59,543 bases of DNA from NCBI GenBank assembly GCA_937923325.1, contig CAKZUQ010000040.1:1-59543 (forward strand). Direction: 5' to 3'. Shown here one piece after another: positions 1-9,585 of this stretch. The notes under the pieces were generated by a model. That model was not told the DNA's origin and ran no database searches. It worked only from the letters and a program-made list of their open reading frames with translations. The position numbers and the translations under genes are program-made. Source of the DNA: an uncultured Bacteriovoracaceae bacterium. Its GTDB lineage: Bacteria > Bdellovibrionota > Bacteriovoracia > Bacteriovoracales > Bacteriovoracaceae. Position 1 is the first letter of the stretch. Every line of letters starts with the position of its first letter.

Positions 1-235
1 AAGTGTCAAATAATCTCGAGCAGTTCATGCTATTGCAATGTGTAATTTGGCTGAACTGTCAGCAGGGTTAGTAATCGATAGTGCGATTCCTAATTCTTTG
101 AGGTGAATTCCAAAAGATATTACGATAAAATATCTTAACAAGGTAACTATTGGCTCAACTTGTCGAGCAAATATAAATTTAAATCAAATTAATGTGGGTG
201 AAAATATTATAGTTTTAGAAGTGATGAAGAGATAG
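1..235 (+). pseudogene. Decayed DUF4442 (hotdog thioesterase-like) gene, 3' part
   Basis: Reading the plus strand in the frame that ends with TAG at 233-235 gives a protein with HAIAMCNLAELSAG followed by IPKDITIKYLNK, the pattern I know from DUF4442 hotdog-fold proteins (HAIALCNLAEL, then RWIPKGMTVEYL). A TGA at 104-106 sits exactly where that family has Trp. Upstream, a TAA at 11-13 and a switch of reading frame near 15-25 (an NNLE-like stretch lies in the next frame) suggest a second lesion. TGA is a normal stop elsewhere in the window, so recoding is unlikely. The 5' end lies outside the window. Family assignment is from memory of motifs. Confidence 0.6.
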
Positions 236-282
236 ACTTTACGGCCAACACAGACATGTATTAATCAAAAAAAGTTAAATAA

Positions 283-588
283 TTATTCTCCTCTGTAGTT
301 TTTGGAATATTCAATTTTTTGAATCTGTCTCTTAATAATAAGATCGCTAAGGGCCATCGATATTTTGTCAATATCACCTAGATCAAAAGCTGCATCACTA
401 TCAGCGTCCTTAATATCTATTCGGTATAATGCCTGTAAGAGTTTATCTAGGTCAAACCGTATAAAATACTTTATCCTACTTGATAATGCTATTTTTAGTC
501 TTCGAACTGGATCTTCGATTTCTTTTTGCACTTCAATTGTAGTTAATTGAAAATTACGATCTAAAAAGTCTTTGAGGTCATCAATCAT
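283..588 (-). CDS. Small hypothetical protein
   Basis: A 101-residue charged, probably helical cytoplasmic protein with no signal peptide, no membrane segment and no motif I recognise. Its start overlaps the end of the MscS-type channel gene by 8 bases, so the two are probably co-transcribed and translationally coupled. The N-terminal half is rich in acidic and hydrophobic residues with a heptad-like spacing. It could be an accessory protein of the channel, but that is only inferred from position. It is kept because of the tight overlap and normal codon use. Confidence 0.6.
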   Translation of the reverse strand: MIDDLKDFLDRNFQLTTIEVQKEIEDPVRRLKIALSSRIKYFIRFDLDKLLQALYRIDIKDADSDAAFDLGDIDKISMALSDLIIKRQIQKIEYSKNYRGE

Positions 589-2281
589 TTTTACTCATAT
601 GAACTCTTAGTTGAGAAAATGGAATTGTAAGACCATTATCATTACAAATTTCAACAAAGATCTTTTGTACTCTTCTTTCAATAAAGTGTTTTTGACTTGC
701 AATTTTACCATTGCACCTTAAAAAGAATCTATAATTTAAAGAGTTTTCTCCGGCAGAATGAAACTCAATATTTAAATCCTTAAAGTCATCTTTAAGTCCA
801 GCCAAGTACTCCTCTATTTTTGCAGGGAATTCACTTTTAAAAAGCATAGCTAAATCAGTAGTAATAGTCTCCTGATGATCATAATCAATACCAAAGATAA
901 GCTCTACAGAAAAATCATTAGAAAGATTAATTGGTGTAAGGTTTAAATATTCTGAGGTTTTATAATACTTAGTTTGCCCACCGATAAACTTTATTACGAC
1001 TTGTTCTGCAGATTGCATAACAACTTTACCATATACACCATCTTTCAAAATGACCCAGTCGTTTTCTTTTGTTGGAAACCAAGATTCAGTCTCATTTATT
1101 GGCCTTGAATTTAACCTCATAAGCTCTTTTGTATTAACTCTTAATGTTCCACCTTTTAAAACAGGGTTAACAAGCTTTGTGTAGTAACCTAGGTTCTTTA
1201 TTTGCCACGCAAGATTATTAAAAACGATTCTTTCCCCTTCTCTTATGGCCCCAAGGTTTAAAACGACCTTACTTAATTCAATAAAATTTGGAAGGTATGT
1301 TCTTGAACTCCAAATAATAGAACTTATTACAAAAAGGATAATGGTAACAAGTACCCAGTCATCAAGAACATACAGAGTCAAGATGGCCATAGAAAGAGCA
1401 AAGATAATCGACATTACTGAGTAAATTACCCTTACAGGTCTCACCATCCAACTGACTTGCTGAGCGATATCACTATTTTTTACAGCTTTGGACAAGATTA
1501 AAGATATAAATTTATTTTTACCAAGCCTTAAGGCCCAAAAGATAAATAGAAAAACAGCAAGAGCAAAAATTAAATTCTTCCCTTTTGTTTTTAAAAATTC
1601 AAAAATGGCTTTAGAAAAACTAGTTACTATAGAGCCTTTTTCATTTTCAAGTTTGAGTAATTTAAAATGTACATCTTCAAGAAGGATCTCAACCTTCCTA
1701 AGCTCCTCTTGAGTAAGTATTACGGATTTTCTATATGTATTTATAAGTTTCTTATCTTTGTTATCTTTTAGCTGTTTATTAAGGATATCTAGTGCTTGTT
1801 GTATACTTTCTAAATCAGCATTATATGAATTTTCTTTATCCTTTAAGGCTTGAATTTCTCTAGGTCGCTCACTAATTGATCTAAGCCCTTCAAACGCGGG
1901 CTCAAGAACTGCTTGGATACTTTCACTTAGACTTGTTTTCTTCTTCTGTAAGTCTTCTTTGTGGATTGAGATATTTATATTAGTAGCTGTTTCAATAAAC
2001 TCGAGTCTTTTATTAGACTCTTCTTTTATTAACTTTGAGAGCTTAACCTCCAGTTTAAATTTTTCTACAGAATCAATATTATCTTTAAGAATAGAGTTAA
2101 TTTCAAAAATTTTGTTTTGGAGCTGAACTAGCTCACCTCTAATTCTTAGTAGTCTCTCATTTTTTATTTTTTCAAAAGTCGAATCAACTGTCTTTTCGTC
2201 AGAATTACTTATAGACAATACAGATTCTGTTGTCGCAAAAGAGATTGGTATTGATAAAAATAATAATAAAAGTAGCTTCAT
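581..2281 (-). CDS. MscS-family mechanosensitive channel with long periplasmic coiled coil
   Basis: This 566-residue protein begins with a signal peptide (residues 1-16). A long coiled-coil periplasmic part follows (about 30-215), then three membrane segments (about 237-253, 285-305, 308-330), and then an MscS-like core in which GAIREGERIVFN starts the beta domain (about 344-400) followed by an alpha/beta C-terminus. MscS proteins open under membrane tension to release solutes during hypo-osmotic shock. The extended N-terminal region resembles MscK/MscM-type channels more than the minimal E. coli MscS, but it is shorter than those. No clear Shine-Dalgarno precedes the ATG. A small gene overlaps its 3' end. 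Confidence 0.8.
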   Translation of the reverse strand: MKLLLLLFLSIPISFATTESVLSISNSDEKTVDSTFEKIKNERLLRIRGELVQLQNKIFEINSILKDNIDSVEKFKLEVKLSKLIKEESNKRLEFIETATNINISIHKEDLQKKKTSLSESIQAVLEPAFEGLRSISERPREIQALKDKENSYNADLESIQQALDILNKQLKDNKDKKLINTYRKSVILTQEELRKVEILLEDVHFKLLKLENEKGSIVTSFSKAIFEFLKTKGKNLIFALAVFLFIFWALRLGKNKFISLILSKAVKNSDIAQQVSWMVRPVRVIYSVMSIIFALSMAILTLYVLDDWVLVTIILFVISSIIWSSRTYLPNFIELSKVVLNLGAIREGERIVFNNLAWQIKNLGYYTKLVNPVLKGGTLRVNTKELMRLNSRPINETESWFPTKENDWVILKDGVYGKVVMQSAEQVVIKFIGGQTKYYKTSEYLNLTPINLSNDFSVELIFGIDYDHQETITTDLAMLFKSEFPAKIEEYLAGLKDDFKDLNIEFHSAGENSLNYRFFLRCNGKIASQKHFIERRVQKIFVEICNDNGLTIPFSQLRVHMSKND

Positions 2282-2381
2282 AGGTATTATTATATGAAAT
2301 TTAAAAGAAATTAGATACTTAGGCGTATTTTTCCTTATAAATACCTATCCAATGCCTCCATAAAAGCTTTACAATAAACAT

Positions 2382-4298
2382 ATGAAAATACTAGCAAACC
2401 TACAGAATATATCCCTTAGTTTTGGAGACAAAATTTTATTTGATCAAACTGGTTTTGACATAAAAGAGAACGAAAAAGTCGGTCTGATTGGTCTAAATGG
2501 AAAAGGTAAATCAACACTTTTTAAAATAATTAATGAAGTTGTTTCGCCTGACACAAGTAATCCTTCCTTTATTTATGACAAAAAGAAAAACTTACAAGTT
2601 TTACTAGTTCCTCAAGAGCTTGATGTAAAAAATGTGAAGGTTAAAACGATTGAGAGATTCTACTTAAATTTTTATCCAATATTATTAAACCTGAGTCAAG
2701 AAATAGAAAAAGTTGAAACTCTTATGGGAACAGACTTTGATAACATGGAAAAGCATATTGAAAAGCAGGCCAAGCTTCTCGAAGACTTTGAAAATAATGA
2801 TGGCTGGGTTATTGAGCAGTCCTATCAAAGTTATCTTAAAAAGTTTAACCTAACACAAGAAGTTAAAGAACTTGATAGGTTAAGCGGTGGAGAAAAAAGA
2901 AAAATAGCTCTCAGCATTGGTCTAAGTGCGCCTCATGATTTAATTTTATGGGATGAACCAACAAACCATTTAGATATTGAGACAATTGAAAAATTTGAAG
3001 ATGAACTAAAAGGAAAGCAAAATACATTTCTTATGATCAGTCATGATCGTTATATATTAAGTACGATTTGTGATAAAATCATTCATATCAATAGAGGAAA
3101 AATCGAAAAGTTCAACGGTAACTATTTAGATTATATTTCATTTCAAGAAGAAGCAGAAAAAGAGAGACAAGGCCAACTAACAAAGCTTAAAAATACACAT
3201 AGAAGAGAACTTGCTTGGATGCGACAAGGTATTAAGGCCAGAGGTACAAGATCAAAGAAAAGAGTTGAAGGTTTTCAAAATATGGAAGCCAACATTCAGC
3301 ACTTAAAAGATTTAAAAAAGAAAAAAATTGAATTAAATTTATCACACTCAAATAGAAAAACAAAAGAACTAGTAACATTGAAAGATGCTGGCTTCTCTTA
3401 TGATGAAAAATCAATCTTTAAAGAGTCATCTTTAAAAGTATTTAAAGGTGACCGTATTGCATTAATAGGTAAGAATGGATCAGGAAAGTCTACTTTATTG
3501 AATATTTTGATGGATAAATATCAATTAACAAGTGGAACTATAAAAAAAATCGATGGCCTACAGATAAATTACTTCTCTCAAAATAGAGCTGCTTTAGATG
3601 ATACAAAAACACCATTTGAAATTATTGGAGATGGCCAGGAAATGATTCATCTTCCAGATGGAACAACGATACATATCAACTCCTATTTGGACAAGTTCCT
3701 ATTCACTTCAAGTGAGATTAGAAGACCTATAAGTACATTAAGTGGTGGGGAAAAGAATAGACTACAACTCGCACTGTTTATGAAGCTCACTGCTGACCTT
3801 TGGATATTTGATGAGCCTACAAATGATTTAGATATCGAAACAATAGAGACCTTGGAAGAAACGCTTATTGGCTATGACCAAGCTGTTATTATTGTAAGTC
3901 ATGATAGGGCCTTTTTAGATAAAGTTACTACAAAGTCATGGATATTAAAAAATAAAGGCATCCACGAAATTGGTGGTAACTACTCAGATAATGCAGACTT
4001 ATTGGAAGATGATACAGAGGAAGTTGAAAAAGAAATAAACTTCATAAAAGAAAAGAAAGATCAAAGTCTCACTCTTAGTAATAAAGAAAAGTTAAGGTTG
4101 GGTAAAATTGAACAAGAGATTGAAAAACTTGAAGTTTCAATTGAAAAAATAGAAGGTGAAATTGCAAGTTTTGACTTTACTCAAATGGATGAACAAAAAA
4201 CGAAAGAATTTAACAAGATAGAAGAGAAAAAAAATAAAAAAAATTTAGATTTAGAGAAGCTCATGCACGAATGGGAAGAACTTAGCGCTAAAGCTTAA
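2382..4298 (+). CDS. ABC-F family ATPase (Uup/EttA-like)
   Basis: A soluble protein with two ATP-binding cassettes and no membrane domain. Cassette 1 has Walker A GLNGKGKST (37-45), signature LSGGEKRK (167-174) and Walker B LWDEPTNHLD. Cassette 2 has GKNGSGKST, LSGGEKNR and IFDEPTNDLD. The linker between them is the charged ABC-F interdomain linker, and the C-terminal 90 residues form a coiled coil, as in Uup. ABC-F proteins bind the ribosomal E site and relieve stalled translation or protect from antibiotics; the C-terminal coil favours a Uup-like role. The gene heads a two-gene operon with the Nif3 gene 14 bases downstream. Confidence 0.9.
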   Translation: MKILANLQNISLSFGDKILFDQTGFDIKENEKVGLIGLNGKGKSTLFKIINEVVSPDTSNPSFIYDKKKNLQVLLVPQELDVKNVKVKTIERFYLNFYPILLNLSQEIEKVETLMGTDFDNMEKHIEKQAKLLEDFENNDGWVIEQSYQSYLKKFNLTQEVKELDRLSGGEKRKIALSIGLSAPHDLILWDEPTNHLDIETIEKFEDELKGKQNTFLMISHDRYILSTICDKIIHINRGKIEKFNGNYLDYISFQEEAEKERQGQLTKLKNTHRRELAWMRQGIKARGTRSKKRVEGFQNMEANIQHLKDLKKKKIELNLSHSNRKTKELVTLKDAGFSYDEKSIFKESSLKVFKGDRIALIGKNGSGKSTLLNILMDKYQLTSGTIKKIDGLQINYFSQNRAALDDTKTPFEIIGDGQEMIHLPDGTTIHINSYLDKFLFTSSEIRRPISTLSGGEKNRLQLALFMKLTADLWIFDEPTNDLDIETIETLEETLIGYDQAVIIVSHDRAFLDKVTTKSWILKNKGIHEIGGNYSDNADLLEDDTEEVEKEINFIKEKKDQSLTLSNKEKLRLGKIEQEIEKLEVSIEKIEGEIASFDFTQMDEQKTKEFNKIEEKKNKKNLDLEKLMHEWEELSAKA

Positions 4299-4312
4299 CG
4301 GAGAATGGATAT

Positions 4313-5080
4313 ATGATAACAAGAAGTAAACTTTCAAATTACTTAAATTCACTTTTGAACATTTACGACTATGATGACTACTGTCCAAATGGCCTTCAAA
4401 TAGAAGGAAAAGAACAAATCAAAAAAGTTGCATTCGCAGTATCTGCAACTAAAGAATCAATAGAAAAAGCAGTCGCAATTGAAGCCGACGCACTCATTGT
4501 TCATCACGGACTATTTTGGAAATTCCACGGGACAAAGAAATTAACTGGTCCTTTTTATAAAAGAGTTGCACCAATAATTAAGAATGATATTAATCTATAT
4601 GGGTACCACTTACCTCTTGATGGACACTTAGAGTATGGAAATGCAAAAGCAATAGCCGACTACCTTGAGCTAGTAGATCAAAAACCATTTGGTAATCACA
4701 AAGGTATGCATACTGGAGTAAAAGGAAAGTTTAAGAACAAGATTAAAGCCATCGAACTAAAAGAAAAATTAACAGACATTCTATCACATAATGTAATGCA
4801 CTCATCTCCTAATGATGATCAAGTAATTAGCTCTATGGGTATAATTACAGGTGGAGCTAATAGCGACTGGATAAATGCAAAAAGAGATGGACTTGATTCA
4901 TACCTGACAGGAGAAATGAGTGAACATGACTGGCATGAGGCCAAAGAATCTGGTATTCATTTTTATGCAGGAGGACACAATGCGACAGAACAATTTGGTG
5001 TTCAAAAGCTATTAGAAAAAATTAGCGCGGAGTTTGAGGGACTGGAATTATTTTATTTACCGAGTCCAAACCCTGCTTAA
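4313..5080 (+). CDS. Nif3-like dinuclear metal protein (YbgI family)
   Basis: Residues HHGLFW (64-69), HLPLDGH (99-105) and a C-terminal GGHNATE motif give the His/Asp/Glu set that binds two metal ions in the Nif3/YbgI family, often labelled GTP cyclohydrolase I type 2. The length (255) fits the short form without the inserted PII-like domain. The cellular substrate of the family is not settled. It follows the ABC-F gene closely, and its stop codon overlaps by 4 bases the stop of the convergent mini-CheA gene. Confidence 0.88.
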   Translation: MITRSKLSNYLNSLLNIYDYDDYCPNGLQIEGKEQIKKVAFAVSATKESIEKAVAIEADALIVHHGLFWKFHGTKKLTGPFYKRVAPIIKNDINLYGYHLPLDGHLEYGNAKAIADYLELVDQKPFGNHKGMHTGVKGKFKNKIKAIELKEKLTDILSHNVMHSSPNDDQVISSMGIITGGANSDWINAKRDGLDSYLTGEMSEHDWHEAKESGIHFYAGGHNATEQFGVQKLLEKISAEFEGLELFYLPSPNPA

Positions 5081-5694
5081 AATTTAAAAAGGGCCCTAAA
5101 ACCATCATTACCATGAGCAAGATCCAAACTCCCACCCAAGGAAGCAAGGGTTTGCTCTACTGACTTTAAACCTACACCTCTACCTGAGAATAACTTATAC
5201 TTCTCATCACTAAATTCACTATTGAGACCACTATTGTCTATATATTCACTGGTAATAAGTTCACCTGTACTAAATATAGATATAGAGATTTCGAGATTAG
5301 AAGTTTTTAGTCCAGAGTGAGAAATTGAGTTTTTAATAAACTCTCTAAAAATCTTCCTTAAAACCATAGCTTTATCAAAAGAAACATTATTTGGTAGATC
5401 TGCAAAATAATCAATATTTAGACTTTTGACCAACGAGCTTTGATCTAAAATAATTTCTTTTAAATCATATGATGTATTAGAATCACCTGTAATAATATCA
5501 AGGGTATGCTTCGCTAAACTACCTAAGAGCTTATCGCATAATGAATAGTCTTCTTTGATTAAAGCATCTTCAAGCTCGTGAAAAGATTTGGCCATACTCT
5601 GAAGCTCTGCCAATAAACAAGCTCCTTTTAAACTATGAGCATAGATAAGAGCTTGTTCAAAGTCTTCATCAAGCAAGAGATCATCAATTTTCAT
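5077..5694 (-). CDS. Mini CheA-like protein: HPt plus HATPase, probable longer N-terminus
   Basis: The protein joins a histidine phosphotransfer segment (AHSLKGAC, His20) to a GHKL ATPase segment with the N box REFIKNSISHS and the G box GRGVGLKS. There is no dimerisation (P3) or CheW-like (P5) domain, so it is about a third of a normal CheA. From the first ATG only 19 residues precede the phospho-His, and the first HPt helix would be missing. The same frame stays open for 16 further codons to 5742 and encodes FLDILKLEINDGL, which fits that helix. The only near-start codon there is ATT at 5742, inside the end of hppD and directly after a TAG. Translation may start at ATT or follow a frameshift from hppD. 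Confidence 0.7.
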   Translation of the reverse strand: MKIDDLLLDEDFEQALIYAHSLKGACLLAELQSMAKSFHELEDALIKEDYSLCDKLLGSLAKHTLDIITGDSNTSYDLKEIILDQSSLVKSLNIDYFADLPNNVSFDKAMVLRKIFREFIKNSISHSGLKTSNLEISISIFSTGELITSEYIDNSGLNSEFSDEKYKLFSGRGVGLKSVEQTLASLGGSLDLAHGNDGFRALFKF

Positions 5695-5734
5695 AAGTCC
5701 ATCATTGATCTCAAGCTTTAAAATATCTAGAAAT

Positions 5735-6790
5735 TTATGAATCTAAATACCCTCTTTTTTGCTGGTCTCTTTCAATTGATCTAAAAAGGGCACCAAAGTT
5801 ACCTTCTCCAAAAGCGAAGTGATTTTTTCTTTGAATAATTTCAAAGAAAATAGGTCCAATTATATTTTTAGTGAATATTTGAAGGAGATACCCCTCTTCA
5901 TCACCATCAATAAGAATTTGAAGGTCTTGAAGCTTCTTATAGTCTTCAGATACGTTCGGAACTCTATCAAACACTTCTTCATAATACTCGTTGTCGATAT
6001 CAAGTGTTTCAATTCCTTCTTTTTGAATACCTGCTACAGATGAAATCATATCAGCAGAATGAAGAGCAATATGCTGAACACCTGCACCTTTATATTCTTC
6101 TAAATACTCATTAATCTGAGATTTCTTGTCTTTTGCTTCATTAATAGGAATACTAAAACTACCATCAGGAGATTGTAATGCAAATGATTGAAGACCTGTT
6201 TTAACACCTTTAATATCAAAGTACTTAATTTCTCTAAAACCAAAGATATCTTTATAAAAGTTAGACCACTTTTCCATTGTTCCATTTTCAACATTATTAG
6301 TTAAATGATCCACAAATTCAAAACCAAGGTTTGCAACTTCAATAGGGTTTTCATGCTTAATAAAACCTAGGTCAGCATAAAAATCTTCATTTTTATATCC
6401 ATCAACCATATAAATTACACTATCTCCTATCCCCATGATTGAAGGAATAGAACTTTCTTTGTAAGTGTAATCTTGCTTAGAGTTTGCGTCTTTAGCACCT
6501 CTTTCTAAAGCTCCAGAGTGAGCAAAAGTAGCGTCATCAAATCTCCATGCCATTGAACTAACGCAAGGACCATGAAGGTCATAAAAATTAGTTCCGAAAG
6601 AAGCAGGCTCACTATTTAGTAAGAAAACAATGTCATTTTGCTTAAAAAGATCAATTTTTTTAGATTTATGCCTCATGACCTTTGATAACCCAAAAGCTAA
6701 AAATAAAGCTTCCATTTTCTTAGGCTCTTTAGAGCTAAATTCAATAAATTCAATTCCTCTTAAATTTAAATAATTTGTATTTTCAGTCAT
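5735..6790 (-). CDS. hppD: 4-hydroxyphenylpyruvate dioxygenase
   Basis: This iron(II) enzyme turns 4-hydroxyphenylpyruvate into homogentisate in tyrosine catabolism. The 351-residue length is normal. The C-terminal half has the three metal ligands in context: the His of FVDHLTNNV, the His of GVQHIALHS and the Glu of IFFEIIQR. The usual C-terminal FGEGNFGALFRSIE signature is complete. The N-terminal half is the diverged, metal-free repeat. It sits one base after mltA and is followed by the mini-CheA frame that overlaps its last codons. Homogentisate dioxygenase is not in the window. Confidence 0.95.
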   Translation of the reverse strand: MTENTNYLNLRGIEFIEFSSKEPKKMEALFLAFGLSKVMRHKSKKIDLFKQNDIVFLLNSEPASFGTNFYDLHGPCVSSMAWRFDDATFAHSGALERGAKDANSKQDYTYKESSIPSIMGIGDSVIYMVDGYKNEDFYADLGFIKHENPIEVANLGFEFVDHLTNNVENGTMEKWSNFYKDIFGFREIKYFDIKGVKTGLQSFALQSPDGSFSIPINEAKDKKSQINEYLEEYKGAGVQHIALHSADMISSVAGIQKEGIETLDIDNEYYEEVFDRVPNVSEDYKKLQDLQILIDGDEEGYLLQIFTKNIIGPIFFEIIQRKNHFAFGEGNFGALFRSIERDQQKRGYLDS

Positions 6791-6791
6791 T

Positions 6792-7940
6792 TTATATTTC
6801 CTCTTTTTTAAGTATTAATAAATATTGATCACCAAGAGCGTGTAAGTTATTTGCTAATTTAGCAGCTTCCTTTCCATAACCCATATAAAGATCTCCTCTA
6901 GCATTACCTTTAATAGCTCCACCAGTATCTTGATTTATGAAAAATCTTTTTACAAGTTCTTTATTCAAAGGATCTGCTGCTTCAATTGTATCTTCAGTTG
7001 ATACATTTATAAAACTAATAAATCCGTATTCATTAAATAATTTTTTATCAGAGGCCATTGATCTGTTCATAGTTAAAGGTATACTTTTAACACCTAAAGG
7101 TTCACTTCTAGTAGCTTTAAAGTATACATAGCTTTTACATGAAGAGATTATTTCTCTCTCTTTTTTGGGGTTATCTTCAATATATTTTCTTTGATATCTT
7201 AAAGATCTTTTCTCTTTAGTGATCATTTTCTTTTCTAACATATATGTAGAAAGCATATTAAACTTTTGACCGTTAGTACCATTATAGCTGATATAATGCT
7301 TCTTTATCTTTCCAGTTGGTAAGACCTCTTCAATAACGCCACCACCTTCGACATGTAATAGCCATATATCAAACATAGAGTCACTTACATAAAAAAGCTC
7401 TAAGTTCTTATTAGCTAACTTATTATCATATTCAATTTCTTCTCTTGTAAATTTTTGAAACTCTTTCTTTTTAGGTTTTTTATAAATTGGGTTTTTAAAA
7501 ATATCTGTTTTAGTTTTAGAACCTTTTAAAGATGGTGAATAATATGCTGTAAATCTCGATTTATTTTCTTTGAATCCCAGTTCATCTTTCTTAGGTACAG
7601 GTCTGTAAATTTCAAACGACTTATTAACGCTAGATGAAAAATTGGCCTGACAAACATCCCTACTTGAAGTTTTTTGACATTTAAGAGTAGCATTAACTAA
7701 CTCTTTAAATTTTACTAAAGTCGCTTTTAGGTCAGAACGTTGATAAGTCTTTGAGCCAAGTTTGAACTCAACATCCATACTCCTGGAACGGTTAAAGTAT
7801 ACAAGGTGCCTATCTATCGCCTTTACCATGTTGGAGAAATTTAAGTCATCTTCAAAGTTAATAACTTCAGTTACTAATTTTGTAGGTGGAACTTTTGCAA
7901 AAAGAGAAGCACTCAAAAATAATAAAACTAATGATTTCAA
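6792..7940 (-). CDS. mltA: MltA-type lytic murein transglycosylase
   Basis: A signal peptide (MKSLVLLFLSASLFA) is followed by an MltA domain containing the FTAYYSPSLKGS segment. The C-terminal 3D domain includes FINQDTGGAIKG and GDLYMGYG, whose Asp residues are catalytic in MltA. Such enzymes cleave the MurNAc-GlcNAc bond with formation of 1,6-anhydro ends. There is no lipobox Cys, so the protein is probably periplasmic or processed by signal peptidase I. In a predator, such an enzyme could act on its own or on prey wall. It is adjacent to hppD with one base between. Confidence 0.88.
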   Translation of the reverse strand: MKSLVLLFLSASLFAKVPPTKLVTEVINFEDDLNFSNMVKAIDRHLVYFNRSRSMDVEFKLGSKTYQRSDLKATLVKFKELVNATLKCQKTSSRDVCQANFSSSVNKSFEIYRPVPKKDELGFKENKSRFTAYYSPSLKGSKTKTDIFKNPIYKKPKKKEFQKFTREEIEYDNKLANKNLELFYVSDSMFDIWLLHVEGGGVIEEVLPTGKIKKHYISYNGTNGQKFNMLSTYMLEKKMITKEKRSLRYQRKYIEDNPKKEREIISSCKSYVYFKATRSEPLGVKSIPLTMNRSMASDKKLFNEYGFISFINVSTEDTIEAADPLNKELVKRFFINQDTGGAIKGNARGDLYMGYGKEAAKLANNLHALGDQYLLILKKEEI

Positions 7941-8011
7941 ATAATTAACCTTTGTATAAGTGAAAAATCAGGATAGATAAAATGATATTTTTAGTCAAAT
8001 TATTAAGCTGA

Positions 8012-8542
8012 TTATGAATTAATTACTTTACCCATAAAGTATACTTGAGACTCGAGATATCGAACACTTAACTCTGTGCAAAATTGATTTTTGCGATAGA
8101 AATCAACATTTTTTGAAGCTTTAGAGGTAAAAATATGAATACCCTCAATGCTCTGGCTAGATAACTCTTTGATCAAGGTACTTATTAATTTAGAACCAAC
8201 ACCTTTACCTTGAGCCACAGGACTTAGATTTACATGCAAATGAGCTGGAAAATCAACCAATATGTCTTTTGCTAACTCATTATAATATGGAAAGGTTTCA
8301 AAAAAATAAGAGTCAAGTAAGGTATCTGGGCAAGCACAAATATACCCTAATATTTCTCCTTCAGACTCAGCAATAAAGAAGTAACCTGGATAATTTTTAA
8401 GATAGTAATGCAGATATTTATATTTAAATTTTTCTTTAGCGAGATTTGAGCTAAATTTTTTAACTGCAGAGGTTTCAAAAAATATGTTATCTATTGCTTT
8501 GACATTCTCAATATTAGAGCAATCAATTCTGGAAATTTTCAA
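8012..8542 (-). CDS. GNAT-family N-acetyltransferase
   Basis: This 176-residue protein has a GNAT fold. The acetyl-CoA pyrophosphate loop is visible as VAQGKGVGSKL (motif A, Q-x-x-G-x-G/A), after the beta strand HLHVNLSP. The substrate cannot be told from sequence. The start codon overlaps the stop of the preceding nucleotidyltransferase gene by 4 bases (ATGA), so it is the third gene of a LysR - nucleotidyltransferase - GNAT operon. The many aromatic residues in the N-terminal half (KYKYLHYYLKNYPGYFF) are typical of a substrate lid. Confidence 0.8.
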   Translation of the reverse strand: MKISRIDCSNIENVKAIDNIFFETSAVKKFSSNLAKEKFKYKYLHYYLKNYPGYFFIAESEGEILGYICACPDTLLDSYFFETFPYYNELAKDILVDFPAHLHVNLSPVAQGKGVGSKLISTLIKELSSQSIEGIHIFTSKASKNVDFYRKNQFCTELSVRYLESQVYFMGKVINS

Positions 8543-9585
8543 ATGAGTGCTTCCTTCAAAAGTAATCTCATGTACTTAGCTTTCTTTAGCTCCTTTGAGA
8601 GCTCTTTAGAATTAAACTTTATATTAAAACTTTGAATATCTTCGAACCTATATTGTGAATGATCTATGTTTAAATAATCCAAAATATAAGATATCTCTTT
8701 ATCGCTCATATTATTTTTAACAAAGTACTTAAACAGATCGTGACATTCTTCGATTCGATTGAACAAACCAGACAAAGGAATAGCATTCTTTACACTTAAC
8801 CCTAGTTCTTTTAAAATTCGTATTCTATTTTGCAATGAAGGTTCTTTCTCTAAAGCTTCTTTAGCTGAATAGATTTCATCATTATAGACCGATGCTCTAT
8901 TTACAGCCTCAATCATTCCAATTTCATTTAAAAAGCTCAGTGGCTTTGTTGATTTATCGGCCTCTTTTAAGATATAAAATGAGCTACAGTCTTCATACTT
9001 CATGTTTCTCACAATAAATTCCAATTCGGAGCAAAAGGAAAAGTCATTACTTAACTTGAAACGAAATGCTCTTAACATTCGAACAGGGTCTTTAGAAAAG
9101 TCATCACTGCAAGCTCTTAGAACCTTACTTTCGATATCTTGAATACCGTTTAATGGATCTATAATACATAGCTCATCATTAAAGACCTCCAATAAAATAG
9201 CATTTACAGTAAAGTCTCTTCTAAGAAATTCCTTCTCATAGCCAAAGCTATTAAAAAAAGTAAAATTCTTATGATTTTTTTTATCAGTAAATGATTCGAC
9301 ACGAGGTAAACCAAGCTCTACAGAGATGTCATTTAAATCAAGAGTGATAATACCAAATTCATTATTAAACTGAGCTTTTAACTTTTTAGAAAGTTCACTC
9401 ATATTAATATCTGAGCTACTTCTGAGTTCTAAATCAATGTCATTTGAAATTTTACTATAAAGAATAAAATCTCTAACAACTCCACCGATAAAGCCAACTC
9501 GAATACCATCTTTGTTTAAAGTAGTTACTAGTTGTTGAACTTCTAAAGGAAGAGCATTATAAAAGTTATTTAGCAGATTCTTCAT
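8539..9585 (-). CDS. Class II CCA-adding enzyme / poly(A) polymerase family nucleotidyltransferase
   Basis: The catalytic head contains GGVVRD (flexible loop), the DxD metal site NDIDLE, RRDFTVNA (ribose recognition) and DPVRMLRAFRF, all hallmarks of the class II tRNA nucleotidyltransferase/PcnB family. At 348 residues it has a head, neck and short body and no HD domain. Whether it adds CCA to tRNA or poly(A) to RNA cannot be decided by eye. No other such gene is in the window. The start lies 20 bases inside the end of the upstream LysR gene. Confidence 0.82.
   Translation of the reverse strand: MKNLLNNFYNALPLEVQQLVTTLNKDGIRVGFIGGVVRDFILYSKISNDIDLELRSSSDINMSELSKKLKAQFNNEFGIITLDLNDISVELGLPRVESFTDKKNHKNFTFFNSFGYEKEFLRRDFTVNAILLEVFNDELCIIDPLNGIQDIESKVLRACSDDFSKDPVRMLRAFRFKLSNDFSFCSELEFIVRNMKYEDCSSFYILKEADKSTKPLSFLNEIGMIEAVNRASVYNDEIYSAKEALEKEPSLQNRIRILKELGLSVKNAIPLSGLFNRIEECHDLFKYFVKNNMSDKEISYILDYLNIDHSQYRFEDIQSFNIKFNSKELSKELKKAKYMRLLLKEALI

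Noticed and set aside
104..106. TGA read as tryptophan (altered code)
   Set aside because: Several intact genes here end in TGA, for example the alpha/beta hydrolase at 51364-51366, and a second lesion is present in the same remnant.
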